Source: Acephala macrosclerotiorum (Eukaryota; Ascomycota; Leotiomycetes; Helotiales; Mollisiaceae). From it: a stretch of DNA of 64,000 nucleotides. Location of the stretch: the NCBI GenBank assembly GCA_014904845.1, contig MU119211.1, forward strand, positions 168,156-232,155, in the 5' to 3' direction. The translations under genes and the position numbers were made by a program. Positions 11,181 through 22,363 of the stretch are shown piece by piece. How positions within the stretch are numbered: position 1 is the stretch's first letter; every line of letters begins with the position of its first letter. Under the pieces are notes generated by a model that worked only from the letters and a program-made list of their open reading frames with translations, did not search any database and was not told where the DNA came from.

Positions 11181-14100
11181 CTAGGACTCGTCGTCTGTGT
11201 CTGGGGGGTGGGGAGTTCCCTTGGGTGAGTTGAGCCTGAACAATTCGTTAGCTTGCTGTGATGTAGGTGGGGTAGGTGGGGAGGGACGAACCATTCAATA
11301 TGTCTCAATCTCTTTCTAACCTCTCTCTCCTTCAACTCCTTCTTCGTCATCTTCTTCTTCTTCTTAGCCCTGAAAGCAAGATCACCACCATTATCCTCAG
11401 CACCACTGTTCACGGCACTAGCATTTGCGCTGCTAACAGCACTGCTAGCCTTGCTAGCCACACTGCTATTAAACCCACTCCCTGGACGGCTCATATCCTC
11501 AAATCGATCAGCAGCAACAGCCAAGTTACCCTTGTGTGTAACTCTTCCAGCTTCCACGTGCCATTGTTCTGGGCAAAGAGCACCAACGAATTCTTCGTTG
11601 TGGGAAATCATGACCACACCTCCCTTGTAGTCGCGGATAGCGACAGCGAGACCTCCAAGAGAATCACGGTCCAAGAAATTGGTAGGTTCGTCCAAGACGA
11701 GAAGATGAGGATTGTTCCACATGGCACCAGCGATAACGACCTTGACCTTTTGTCCTCCAGAAAGACCACCGATCTCGTTGTGATCCGCAATTTCGGGATC
11801 GAGGCCAAGATCCTCGAAATGCTTAGAGATGACCTTTGGAGACAGCTCTCTGAAACCGAGACCTTCACGCGAAGCCTCGTGGTCGTCGAATTCCTGAATC
11901 AGTTTGTTGAAGCCGAGATTAATGAGAGTCTCGCGGGAGATTTGGGAGTTGTATTTGGGTAGCATGCCGACCCATTTGATTTCGTACTGGAAGGTCTTCT
12001 TCCATTTTTGACGACCCATGATGGATTCAATGCGACGACCTCCCATACCATCTCCGAGATCAACCATTTTCTCCATCTGTAACTTGTCTTCCTCTGACAA
12101 GATACGGGTTTGCTTCATGTGGACTTCTCGGTCGTCACCGTTGGCGTATCTCCATTGGAGATATTGGTTGGGTGTCTTCTCCAAGTGCATTTCGACGTGC
12201 TCAAGGGCGTGTTGCTTGATGTATCCGATACGCAAGTTGGGATGCTTCTCAACGCGACCACTGGTAGGAATGGTCTCACCAGTCAACATCTTGATCAAGG
12301 TTGACTTTCCGGCACCGTTTCCACCGATGATAGCGGTTCTGGATGACAAAGTCAACTGGCAAGAGACGTCAACGATGGAGGGTTTGGAGGCGCCAGGATA
12401 CGTGTAAGAGCAGTTCGTCATTCGAAGAATTGCTCTTGTCTGTGACTTGACTCCGGTAAGGATACCTGGAGGTGGGAACTTGAACTGGACGAGGGAAGCA
12501 GAGAGAGTGTAGTAACTCTTGGCCTCAGGGCGTTGCTTGACGAATGCTGCCAAGTTACCCTTAAAGCAAGCCAACTTCTTTCCAGGCTCGTAATGGTAGA
12601 TATCTGTGCAGACCTCATCAAGGAAACCAGAGTCGTGAGAGACGATCAAGCTGGTGATCTCGGTGTGTGACTTGAGGTATTCTTGCAACCATTTGACATT
12701 GGCAACATCCAAGTGATTGGTAGGTTCGTCCAAAAGCAATACATCGGCCTTCATCAACATAGCTCTAGCCAAAGCCAGCTTCATCTTCCATCCACCGGAC
12801 AAGGAGCCGACCTTTTCAGATTGGCGCCCACCAGGACCAGCAGTGAAACCGACTTCTGACAAAACCTCGGAGATACGCTTAGTTCCTTGGCTGCCAATCG
12901 CGGGGTCCTTTGCAACAAATTCAAGAATGCTGATGTCGGCATCTTCACCTTGGTTGTGCTCAACGAAGCAGGTTCGGAGAACATCCTGAGAGGGGAATCC
13001 TTCAAGCTTGCCGTTGGCAATACTTCGCATTAAGGTAGACTTGCCGGCTCCGTTTCTGCCGCAAAGACCATATCTGTGACCCTTGTGGAGGGTAAGATTG
13101 GTGTGGGACAACAACAACATTCCTCCGTATGCGAGCGAGAAGTCTGCGTTGACAATCTCAATTTCACCATCGTCGACCTTCACTGGCTGACCAAACTTTC
13201 GGTGATCCTCCTCAACGTAAAACTGTTGGACAGCGGCACCGACCTTCTCGGCAGCGCCGGCCTCCTTCATGATGTGTTCGAGGTATGGAGCGATTCGAGC
13301 AGAAATGCGAAGAGTTTGTCGGTGGTTGACATCCTCAGAGACCATGGTGCAAACATATGGTCTGAGGAGCTTGAAGGTGTCCAGATCTCCAGCGAGCCCG
13401 CCGGTCTTCTTGATCTCGCTCTCGAGGACAGTTGCAACATCCTCCTGAGTGGTTCTGGCGATCGCGCCATCGGCAATGTTTCCGTCGTCGTCACCCATAG
13501 CTTTTTGGATAACGTTGAAGGCTCGCGTCGCAATCTCTCTAACTTCTGGCAAGGAAGCACCGTCCTGAACTCTCTTCACACCAGGTTGTAGCTTAGGCAA
13601 GAAGGTTCTGGCTTCAACAGGGTCATGGACAAGCTTGGTCAAGTTCTCAACAACGACAACCGTTTGTCTGAGGACTTCTTGGGCGGTTGAGGGGGTGTTC
13701 AATGATCTCTCCAAAAGAGGAGTTAGAAGAGCGAGCACTGGTGATGTGACAATCGCGACGAAGGTGGTCTGGGACAGAGCATGGATAGCCTTTTGGAGGG
13801 TTTCGGTCGAAGGGTTTTGCATCGTCGCGACTAGGAGGGGAATTCGTGGAGCAACATCGTCATTAGAGAGAAGAGTGGTGAGCGAATTCATGGTCGCAAC
13901 AGCCTGCTTCTCGACCTCGCCCTTCAAGTCGTGCATTCCGGACTCAACGATTGGAATAAGGCTTGCCATCTTTGTACCCATGGCATCTCTCAAGATATCC
14001 TTATCGTTAGCCTCCTCTTTGCTTGTGCCAACCTCCATCTTCGCCTTGTCTGCCATCTTTTGCAGCAACTTGTATCCACCAACTGTTCCTTGCCATTTTC

Positions 14101-14608
14101 CTGATCGCTTTCCGAGGTATGTGCAGAGGGCAGGCAGGAGTCCAGCAACGAGAGCCTCAGGACCCAAATTTTTAAACAATTCATCCAGTCCGTATTGTGC
14201 CGCATCACGGACAACTGAGCCCTTGTCTGACAAAGCATCCAAAGCACAAGCAACCATGCCGCCATCTTGAAGTAAGAGTGTGACCTCGCTGATCTTTTGC
14301 TTAGGTGGTAAACGTTCGAATAGAGCGCCGAGTAAGTTCTGAGCGCTTTCTCTCCTTAATCCGCTCTTCTTATCGGCAGCGGCCTTCTTGATCTCTGCCA
14401 GAATCCCATATTGTGTGAGTCCGCGGAAGCCGACCGATTTCAACAAGAGATCGCACAGAGAGTATGATGCTGCGATCGAAGTGTCCGAGGAGGGCGCGGT
14501 GAAGATATTCGTGAGTATCCCAGAGACCTCTTCTTGTGTTGGCGCAGGGCCATCAGATTTTGAAATCATGGTGGGCTGTGTGCGGGGAGGCGATACGTGG
14601 TGGGGCAT
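11181..14608 (-). CDS. TEF3: Translation elongation factor 3 (eEF3), ABC-F ATPase
   Basis: A fungus-specific ribosome-bound ATPase that helps release E-site tRNA during elongation. Two exons, 14608-11292 and 11235-11181, give 1123 residues from the first ATG. Starting at the second in-frame ATG (14569), whose context CCACC-ATG is better, gives 1110. The order is N-terminal HEAT repeats (to about residue 330), a helical bundle, the first ABC domain with Walker A GRNGAGKST near residue 519, signature LSGGWKMKLALARAM and Walker B LLLDEPTNHLD, then the second ABC domain with GGNGAGKST near 766. A chromodomain-like insertion (residues about 860-930, KKTFQYEIKWVGM) precedes the second signature LSGGQKVKVVIAGAMW. 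The Lys-rich tail KAKKKKKMTKKELKEREVRKRLRHIEW is completed by the tiny last exon, LNSPKGTPHPPDTDDES. Antisense frames of up to 211 codons over this gene are shadows. Confidence 0.96.
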
Positions 14609-15317
14609 TCTTGAGCGTGGAACGCCCTCTGAGGTAGATGTGTGAGTCGCAGTGACTAGTATTTATGATATCCTCGATATGCTGACTTCGAAGGCGTCGA
14701 AAATTTCGTAGCAGAAATTGCGTAAACTTTCGAAACGGTGTTCTTTATCCAGGAACGTGGCCGAGGCACTGGTCGCAAGAAAAGATTTGCAGAAACTCGC
14801 GGTAGAGTGGAGAGTTTGGAGTGGAGATGTATCTGACCAGGCAGATGGTTCTGTAAGAACTGACAATGAAGTTTTCAAAGTCCCAGCCGCAAGTGGCAGA
14901 AGACAAAAGGGTGAGAAGGTGAGGGGAGCTGGATGCAGCGCGCAGTTCAGAGGGAAAAATCTCAGGCTGGCTCCGAAAATAATCTGGCTAGGCTAGGGCT
15001 GTTCTATAGTAGGCTTAGCTCGCTTCTATCGCTCACTCAGCAATGTCGATTGGGATTGGAGGGGCGAAATTGATAACGATATTGTAGAAAAGACAGCCAA
15101 GTCTCAGCCCAACCTTTATTCTCGAACATATATATCATCATAAGGCTGACAGAAAACATTTAGTTTCCATATAAAGCTAATTTTATCGCTGTATTTGCCT
15201 GCTCAAAAATTCTGCTGTTCCCACGTGCTTCAAGATCCGTTCGCGGACCCTTATCAGCCGCTTCCGTCATTAGTTTTGTTTTCCCATGTCAATCTTCACT
15301 TTTCGCAAACTTTGGCT
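14609..15317. promoter_or_regulatory. eEF3 promoter and leader region
   Basis: The 700 bp upstream of eEF3 contain no supported gene. They probably hold the promoter and untranslated leader of a highly expressed gene. I see no convincing core element. The left end of the inverted-repeat element begins at about 15318. Confidence 0.4.
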
Positions 15318-15567
15318 GCGAGGCTGATTAAATTTATGACCAGGAAACGAGCTCAAATTAAGCGAGATAATTTTTGCGATTAAATCAATTATTTCTCAAT
15401 AAGTTGTTTATAAAACCGGATATAAGTCTGTATTTAAAGTCTTCCGAATATAAACTAGAATTGTCTGCCTTTTGAGAGTATTCGAGTCGATAGTTTTGAT
15501 ATTATGTCACAAAATGTCGCAAAATCCAAAATTCGCGTTTCCCGGTCATAAATTTAATCAGCCTCGC
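15318..15567. mobile_element. Short element with approximately 32-bp terminal inverted repeats (MITE-like)
   Basis: The sequence at 15318-15349 recurs inverted at 15536-15567 with a single mismatch over about 32 bp (core GGCTGATTAAATTTATGACC; the mismatch is A versus G just after this core). The 186 bp between them are AT-rich and encode nothing. Length, near-perfect termini and lack of coding capacity fit a miniature inverted-repeat transposable element. The flanks (TGGCT on the left, TGGTC on the right) give at best an imperfect target duplication, so the exact ends are uncertain. Confidence 0.7.
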
Positions 15568-15695
15568 TGGTCAGTCGTCACCGAATTTCCGAACATAGTG
15601 CGGCAAGCAAATGTTTTCAACCCCATCCTTCTGTAAGTTAAATTCTCCTCTTTCTCTCTTCATCTTCATGCTCTGTATCAATTCTCTGTGATACA

Positions 15696-16593
15696 ATGAA
15701 GCCCACCCAAGACCCCAACCAGAGCTCTGAGCCCAGCGATGCTCTCCCAACGACAGAGCCCCGCTCTCCCTCATCAGCATCTGTAAACAACAAGCCCACG
15801 AGCAATTGGCGGTCTGCATTGACATACCTCAACCGCGAAATCGACCTCCAGCATGCCGATATTCCCATCATAGCATGCTGCCTAGTATCCGGCCTCTGCG
15901 ACAGCAGCGCATACAACGCCTGGTCATGCTTCGTGTCCATGCAAACGGGTAAGCCTCTCCCACCACCTTAGCCGACAACAATTAACATCTACAGGTAACA
16001 CAATCTTCCTCGCCCTCGGCGCATCAGGCCAACCACGATCCAAACCCTTCGGCTGGCTCAAATCCCTCGTCTCAATATCCTTCTTCCTCATCGGCTGCTT
16101 CACATTCTCCACCACCCGACTCATCGGTCCCAAAGCACGCGGCACTCTCACTACATCCTTCATCCTACAATCGATATGTATAATCGTCGCAGCGGCATTG
16201 GTACAAGCACACGTTGTCCCTGAACCCATGGGATTGCTGGAGACTACGGATATAAATTTGTTGGAATTGATACCGTTGGGCTTTTTGGCTTTTCAGTCGG
16301 GAGGACAGATCGTTACAAGCAGATTTCTGGGTTTTAATGAGGTTCCGACGACGGTGTTGACGAGTGTTTATTGTGATTTGGCTAGTGATCCGAAGTTTCT
16401 ACACAAGGATAATGTGAAGAGGAATAGGAGAATAGCTGCGGTTATATTTATTCTGGTTGGGGGAATTGTGGGAGGTTGGATTAGTAGGAGTTCGGCGGGA
16501 CTGTCTGCTGCTTTGTGGACGGCCGCTGGGATTAAGTTGGCGATAGCGATCGGTTGGTCGATGTGGAAGCCGAAGCCGCCGATTCAAATATAA
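15696..16593 (+). CDS. DUF1275 (YoaK-like) integral membrane protein
   Basis: Two exons, 15696-15948 and 15995-16593, give 283 residues. The 46-nt intron splits a Gly codon in the hallmark segment MQTGNTIFLALG. A 45-residue Ser/Pro-rich head is followed by a DIPIIACCLVSGLCDSSAYNAW membrane segment, then several more hydrophobic helices (SLVSISFFLIGCFTF, FILQSICIIVAAALV, IPLGFLAFQSGGQIVTSRFLG, IAAVIFILVGGIVGGWI). The pattern TGN...(A/G)FQSG is what defines DUF1275 proteins in fungi and bacteria. Function is unknown; transport or stress roles are only guesses. The gene stands alone, next to the inverted-repeat element upstream. Confidence 0.88.
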
Positions 16594-17177
16594 GTCGAAG
16601 GTTTGTGACTAGTGCTACGATATTGTGTACGATTGCGACTAGAGCATACGGAGAATTGGTTTAGAGGGGCATGAGGTTGCATTTGCGTGTTCATACATAG
16701 GTACGGAGTAATATTAATTCATCTATCCCCAATTCTATCTTCTAGCATTCTCGAATAAAGGAAAACATAAGTTTTGACATGTAGGAGGTGTTGCTCGGGT
16801 CCTGAGACATGGGTGACTCTTCGCCCCAAAACTCGGAGTCAGTATTCTCTTTCAAATATCCGAGAAAGCCCCTGGAAGGGTGGTACATTCAGGCGGGACT
16901 TCAGGAACATTACTACCAACGGGGTGGGATAGGATGGGGTGGGAGAGGTTGAGGGTGGGAAGCGGGGAGAAAGTAGGTGGAATGAGGACTCAAGTCGGGA
17001 CGCGGTAACTGTTCGCCCCCAAGATCTCAGAACAAGTAACAGGAGCTTACAATTCAATAAACTAGTAATTCCAAAAGACCCGACCTATACATACTACTCC
17101 TGATCCAGAAACAATACAAAAGAAAACCAGAAATTCCAAATCTGCTACCAACACACCCTCAGAAGAGCTATTCTTCC
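16594..17177. other. Convergent 3' intergenic region
   Basis: About 580 bp between the 3' ends of two genes, with no supported frame. A G-rich and GGGTGGG-like stretch lies at 16915-16975. No RNA gene seen. Confidence 0.4.
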
Positions 17178-18005
17178 CTACTTCTTTCCCTTGCCTTTCG
17201 CATTCTTCTTACTCTTCTTCGCAACCGCACCCTTCTTACTCACTCTACCCTTTGTTCCTCCATATACTCTAGAATACACCTCCCTCCCACCCCGCCAATT
17301 CAAATGCCCTTTCGCTCCACACCCAGTCCTCCAATTCACTCCAGTCCCCCTGAAACGTCTCTGACAAGGCGTATTCTTCAGAGTATTACGGCCACATAAA
17401 TACAACGTCCCAATCTCGAATCCCTCACCGTCAGAGTCGGAACCAGAACCGGAACCAGAACCGGAACCAGAGCCGGAACCAGAGTCGGAACCAGAGCCGG
17501 AACCAGAGGAAGATGAAGATGAAGAGGAAGAGGAGGAGGAGGAGGAGGAGGAGGAATTGCCTTCAGAACTAGATTCCCTAACCAGAATCTTTTTACCAAC
17601 TGGTTTCTTCGGGGCTGGTTTCTTTGCTGGTTTCTTTGTTGGTTTCTTATCTTCCTCATCTGAGCCCGAACCAGAGTCGAAATCCGAAGCCTCGTCATCT
17701 AAGAGATCATCCTCCTCAACCGGGAAGTCATAGCCCGTCTCTTTCTTTGCGTCTTTCTTTCCTGTCGCAGCGGCCTTCTTTACACACGGCTTTTTCACAG
17801 CCACTGCACATGCCTTTTTGGGCTTCGCGGCTGGAGCTGGAGCTGGAGGCTCGTCATCTGAGCCTGGGCCTAAGTCTGATCCCTCTCTATCATCAAGATA
17901 CGCTTCTGGGACTGGGAAGTCATAGCCTGGGGAAAGTTCGCCGGATCCACCTCTCATTACTACATCGCCATCATTGCCGAGCATTGCATTTGATCTTGAA
18001 CGCAT
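17178..18005 (-). CDS. Ser-rich, acidic/basic low-complexity protein (unknown)
   Basis: I do not recognise a named family. The single frame from ATG 18005 gives 275 residues. Two acidic modules share the motif GYDFPV (residues 27-32 and 91-96), each followed by Asp/Glu/Ser-rich sequence. Between and after them are Lys/Ala/Pro-rich stretches (KKPTKKPAKKPAPKKP). A Ser homopolymer of about 17 residues and a Ser-Gly/Ser-Asp tract follow, encoded by GGA/GAA-type repeats (17440-17560). The C-terminal third is ordered-looking and Cys-containing (LYLCGRNTLKNTPCQRRF, then GCGAKGHLNWRGG) and ends in a Lys-rich tail. Composition suggests a nuclear or nucleolar, nucleic-acid-associated protein. The Ser tract makes its length prone to variation between strains. 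Confidence 0.65.
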   Translation of the reverse strand: MRSRSNAMLGNDGDVVMRGGSGELSPGYDFPVPEAYLDDREGSDLGPGSDDEPPAPAPAAKPKKACAVAVKKPCVKKAAATGKKDAKKETGYDFPVEEDDLLDDEASDFDSGSGSDEEDKKPTKKPAKKPAPKKPVGKKILVRESSSEGNSSSSSSSSSSSSSSSSSGSGSGSDSGSGSGSGSGSGSGSDSDGEGFEIGTLYLCGRNTLKNTPCQRRFRGTGVNWRTGCGAKGHLNWRGGREVYSRVYGGTKGRVSKKGAVAKKSKKNAKGKGKK

Positions 18006-19793
18006 ATTAGAATCGTTCGTGGTATTGTCAAAGATATAGAATAGAGGAGAATTATGATGACGAATGTTGATAGTGACAAGAAAATTTACTGACTGCAGAC
18101 TGGACTTTTAAACTTCGAGGAGATAAAGCACGGGTTTCTTACTTGGTAGCCAGTTCGAAGACCTGAAAAATCGCGCACATAATCGACAATGAATCTATAT
18201 TGAGGCTGAAAGCATGATCTATTAACAAAGGACTGCCTTCAGGAGAATCGCTGCAAACAGCAATGAGAGCAGACAAGTCTGCGCCATGACCCTTTACAAC
18301 TTCTCAATGCGGTGGAAATTATGCCAGCATCGAACCCGAATCCGGCGACTGACAAAACGACTTGACTCGATCAAAGAGTGTAAAGAACCTCCCGAACCTT
18401 CAACTTAAAAGTTTCGCATTAAAAGCAATCTCTTTCAAAGTCATTAAAGGATAAGTTGTTCAGTAGCTCGTGAATTGAATAAAGCATCTCTAATGAAATT
18501 CATTACAGTGAGCTTCGTTTTCGGTGTCCTCTTTGTATACTTTCTTAAGTTTTATACAAGCCACACTTCATTAGTACTAGAATGATTCCGGTTAATTGTT
18601 TCTTTGCCATCATATTATAGCCTGAGACTATTGGCCACCGTCTTTGGCCTGACCAGATTTGAAGCTTGGCGCTGACCCGCAATGTGTTCTTTGTTGACGA
18701 AAGCGTTTTCGAGAATCGAGAATTCTATGAACATCACTCAAGGCAGTCACCTTAATTCCCAGAATAGCACCGAATCTTGCAAAGTCGCAAATTGACTTAA
18801 TTACTGGCATGAACTCAAGCGAGCGATTTATAGATCCTGAGAGAGCGAAAGCTCCTAACTGTCGTGCCCGAGCTGTCCGAAGAATACGCACAAATATTTA
18901 TTACTATGGCACCCCCAAAGCCCCTCTAAACGGTGGTCATTTACAGACACCCAAATAGCTATTAGAACAGTTAGAAATCCAACTGGAAAATCCGGGGCAT
19001 ACAAGATTGTTAATATCGTGTATGTGATCTGTTAGTTGAGATCTCGTAATTAGGTGGTATTGGTTGAGAATGCATTGAGACATTGTTCGATGCTGAAATG
19101 AGGCCTCACGCTCGATCAAGCATCGACTGGTAGGTGGTCTCGGCTGGCCTGGATACACCAGTGAATTTACTTTATTAAGAGAACATTCCCACCTAGTTAG
19201 ATGGGCAGATTGTACATCACAATACCATTCCTTTTGCCCTCTCAACTGATATGATCGATCGCCTTCAAACAACCAAACGAGTCTATCTTATAGATCTCAT
19301 ATGTTGATGACAGCTGGCACAGGATGTCTTTTATGCGTCGTGTAGAAGAAAGGAGAGTGTGCTAGTCTGTTTGTCTAGATAAGGATATATCTTGGCAACC
19401 TAAGGCAAGCTTGCTTGATATGAACTGAGGGGATCGATGGCAGACATCTCATCTCTAAGTGACTTCCAATTCTTGAACGACGTTCCTAAATGAGGAATTG
19501 ATCACTTGAAAATAACGAGTCGCTCGACTCATTTGAGTTACTTAACCCAAATCGCAGAGGAAGTACTCAAAAGAAAGTATGCAGAGAATCAATCGTGATG
19601 CTTAGAGAAGTCTTGCACCAAGTGCAATGCTAGAATGGAGTCTTATTCTTCGCAAATTTTATGCATAGTACATCTAGAAAGAGCTTCTTTCTATATAACC
19701 CATCCTCACTCTCCACCCCAATCCGATGACAGTTCATCTCTCTATTACCATCCGCACCTTTCTCCCGCTCCAATCCGTCATGCGGTAAGTTGT
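18006..19793. other. Intergenic, 1.8 kb, nothing supported
   Basis: Frames at 18628-18891 and 18937-19272 on the minus strand are short, lack motifs and are not joined by a convincing splice pair. The region is moderately AT-rich. I see no RNA gene or repeat. Confidence 0.4.
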
Positions 19794-20327
19794 TTACATA
19801 GCGAACAGAATCAAGAATGAAACCATCAGCGCGAACAATCCGGTGGCCTCGGCAAACGCAAACCCCAAAATGGCATATGAGAACAACTGTCCCCTCAGTG
19901 CAGGGTTCCGCGCAACGCCAGTAATCAGGGACCCAAAGACCGTGCCAATACCAGCCCCGGCACCAATGAGTCCTGCAGCAGCAGTTCCAGCTCCAATGAG
20001 TTTACCGGCGCCCAAGATAGCGGCTCCGACGGTGATGGTCTCGGTAACGACGCCGCGCGATTGGCCGCGTGAGATGTTGGAAGCCGTGTTACGGAGCATG
20101 GCGCGGCTCATAAGGAGACCAGAGTTGTGGGCAGAGGGCTGGAATCGAGAGATTGAGGTTCTTGGACCTGTTGTGGGAGAGGTTTGTTAGCTATTGCATT
20201 GCCGAGGATGTGGAGCTGTTGACGTACCAGTTGTGAAAGCTCGATGAGCGATTGGGTTTGCTTGTCGCAATGCGGACGCGCCATTGAGGCGTGCGGAGCG
20301 GGCGGCGAGCTGGGCGATAGAGTTCAT
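19794..20327 (-). CDS. ATP9: Mitochondrial F1Fo ATP synthase subunit 9 (subunit c), nuclear-encoded
   Basis: Forms the proton-conducting c-ring of the Fo sector in the inner mitochondrial membrane. Two exons, 20327-20228 and 20167-19794, give 157 residues. The first exon ([16 protein letters not shown]...) and the start of the second form a long Arg/Ser/Ala-rich cleavable presequence of roughly 80 residues. The mature part has the two-helix hairpin: [24 protein letters not shown], the polar loop [17 protein letters not shown], and [20 protein letters not shown]. The Glu in FAEATG is the proton-carrying carboxylate. The intron splits the Gly codon after RAFTTG, in the presequence. The ATG at 20327 is better than the internal ATG at 20111, which would lose most of the presequence. 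Confidence 0.95.
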
Positions 20328-21607
20328 GATGAATTGCTGATGGAATTGATGATGGAGAGTGGAATTTTAGCTGTTGAGGTTGTTTTTGTGACGAGGTTGA
20401 AAAGTGAGGAATCAGGGTTGAGAAATGGCCAGATAATATAGTCAGCAGAGGAAATTTTCCGCCGGCCAACCAGGCCTGCTTCCTCTCAATATGACGAATC
20501 AGATCCGTCCTATTGCATGCCTTTTGGCTGCTTCCAGCCAGCAGTCTCCACAGCCCTGCCTTATTTAAAAGTGGATTCTAGAATAAGTCAACGCCTATTT
20601 TATTGCTGTTCGGTGCGCAAAGGCAAGGAAAAGTGTTCCACCGAATGTTTGGCAGAAGGCAATGAGGATGTTCTGGATAGGCTGCGCACGGGGCGCCATG
20701 GGGTGAGTTTTCAGAATCATGGTGATTTCTGGGGCCCCATGGGGCACCACAAGCGCATAAAATGCATAAAACCGCACAAACTTCTATAATTATACAGTTT
20801 GTGTATTATTTGCACATTATTTTGTGCGTTTTATACATCTTTAGGGACTACGGGGCCCAATAGGAGATTCCCAAATGAAAAACTCTCCTTATATTGCCCC
20901 ATGGGGCGAGTCTAAAACAAGGCCCAATCCCCCATGGTTTTCTTTTGGTGCAGCCTAGTTCTGGATAGCGATGGTCTGAGGAGTCTGTTGTTAGAAGATC
21001 GGATGCCGGTCATTGGTTTCAGTGCAAGGCTTTGATCTCCGCTGACTACTCTTTTTCTTCAGGCCACCAGGCTGCGATTTCGTGATAACAGCTTTTTAAA
21101 GCAGCACCTTATCCGCGGGCGGCAATAATGACAAAGAGTACCACTTACTATAATTACTCTAGAGTGTTGACTTATAAAAACTTAAGAGTGTTCAAAGAGG
21201 TAGCCGGAATCGAGCCCTACTGTACAGTTGAATTTTAAGTATTGGAATTATCAAGAGTTTAAATAAAGAGCTAGAAAGAAGTAAGACGTTGAAAGTCGGC
21301 CTCCGGTACCTTTGAGCGGTCGCGTCAACCCCCCATTTTCAAACCCCCGCATTACAACGTAGGATTATGCGAAGCGAGATCCGAGTCAAACGTATGAATG
21401 GATTTGTATTTGTTTTCCAGACGATCCAGTAATCAATAAAGTGTGATACGATGCTTTGGTGGGGCTCGGTAAGCTGCAGCGCTTTAGGGGGCGCTCGGTT
21501 AGAGGACTTCGAAGGCTCGACAAAGAACATTAGAGATTGAAGTCTGACGATGCTTTTTCTCTCGAGTATCAAGTCGTAGACTGACAATACGGGTATTCAA
21601 TCTACCT
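20328..21607. other. ATP9 upstream region and non-coding DNA
   Basis: The first 200 bp are the ATP9 promoter and leader. Beyond that lie a palindrome-rich block (20690-20935, listed separately) and an AT-rich tract (about 21120-21260). No coding region is supported. Confidence 0.4.
20690..20935. repeat. Nested palindromes with repeated CCCCATGGGG cores
   Basis: Four NcoI-type palindromic cores lie within 250 bp: GCGCCATGGGG at 20691, GGCCCCATGGGGC at 20733, GCCCCATGGGGC at 20896 and CCCCCATGG at 20929. Between the second and third, 20753-20780 pairs with 20820-20842 (ATGCATAAAACCGCACAAA against TTTGTGCGTTTTATACAT, with one gap and one mismatch). Inside that, CACAAAC pairs with GTTTGTG around a TATAATTATA core. 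This is a strong foldback structure, perhaps a decayed foldback transposon. I cannot name a family. Confidence 0.5.
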
Positions 21608-22363
21608 CTACTGCCAACCACCCCTCCTCACAACAGCCTTCGCTTCCTCTCCCTTCCCCCTTTGCGGCGCAACACTCGGCAATGGCTCTACGGGCTTCAG
21701 CTCTAAACCACTCATACCTCTCTCCAAATTCCTCATATTAACCACATCTGGACGCGCAAACCCACTACCTTCCTCTTCATCCGAATCCGAATCAGCGTCG
21801 TTCCCAAACTCATCCGGTCCCGTTCCCTTTCGCTTCCTCTCCTCACCCGGAAAAACTGTCTCAGCAGAAGAAATCGACGGCGGTTTCGAACGACTCCTAT
21901 CCATGGCTAGGACAGACTCATAGTCTTCGATCTCCCATCCTTCCTTGCCTTTGCTTACAAACTTCGCTCTCTCGTTCTCTATTTCCGTTTCCGTTGTCAC
22001 CTCACTACGATTACCGTCTGGTCTAGGCGCAGAGTCGTCATCCATCACAAACCCGAAAAACCACGCCTCGCCGTTATCACTCACCCTCGTAGTCGGTGTC
22101 ACAGGACCTTTGTACCCAGTTGCTTCGCGGAATTGCTTGATGCGGAAACGGCGGGAGTGCTCGGATACGAAATAGGTGTCCCAGAAGGTGGAGCAGGAGG
22201 GACAGTAGTCGTCAGTTTCTTTTAGGGCGGTTGTGGGGATGCATTTTCGAGGTGAGGAGGAGAAGAGGGAGCGGAGGGAGTTGGAGCGGCTTCGGAAGCA
22301 GGGTAAGGTCGCTGGTGTGAGGTGGTGACAGAGGAGGTGGGTTGTATGGGTTGTGCGACACAT
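21608..22363 (-). CDS. Hypothetical protein beginning MCR, Cys/His-rich N-terminus
   Basis: A single exon from ATG 22363 gives 251 residues. The longer upstream frame begins with TTG and is not used. The N-terminus MCRTTHTTHLLCHHLTPATLPC has the Cys/His spacing common in uncharacterised fungal proteins with a conserved MC...C.H head, and a second pair, YCPSC, follows near residue 53; together they may bind zinc. The middle is polar (WDTYFVSEHSRRFRIKQFREATG). The C-terminal half is acidic and disordered (DADSDSDEEEGSGF). No membrane segment is visible. It is divergent from the RING-finger gene at 23312, which starts with a similar MCR head. Function unknown. Confidence 0.6.
   Translation of the reverse strand: MCRTTHTTHLLCHHLTPATLPCFRSRSNSLRSLFSSSPRKCIPTTALKETDDYCPSCSTFWDTYFVSEHSRRFRIKQFREATGYKGPVTPTTRVSDNGEAWFFGFVMDDDSAPRPDGNRSEVTTETEIENERAKFVSKGKEGWEIEDYESVLAMDRSRSKPPSISSAETVFPGEERKRKGTGPDEFGNDADSDSDEEEGSGFARPDVVNMRNLERGMSGLELKPVEPLPSVAPQRGKGEEAKAVVRRGGWQ

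Noticed and set aside
13076..14270. Long antisense frames (up to 211 codons) opposite eEF3
   Set aside because: They mirror the codon pattern of a highly conserved, unambiguous gene and show no family features of their own.
21195..21215. GGCTCGATTCC-like tRNA T-arm on the minus strand
   Set aside because: The rest of a tRNA cloverleaf is absent in the AT-rich flank.
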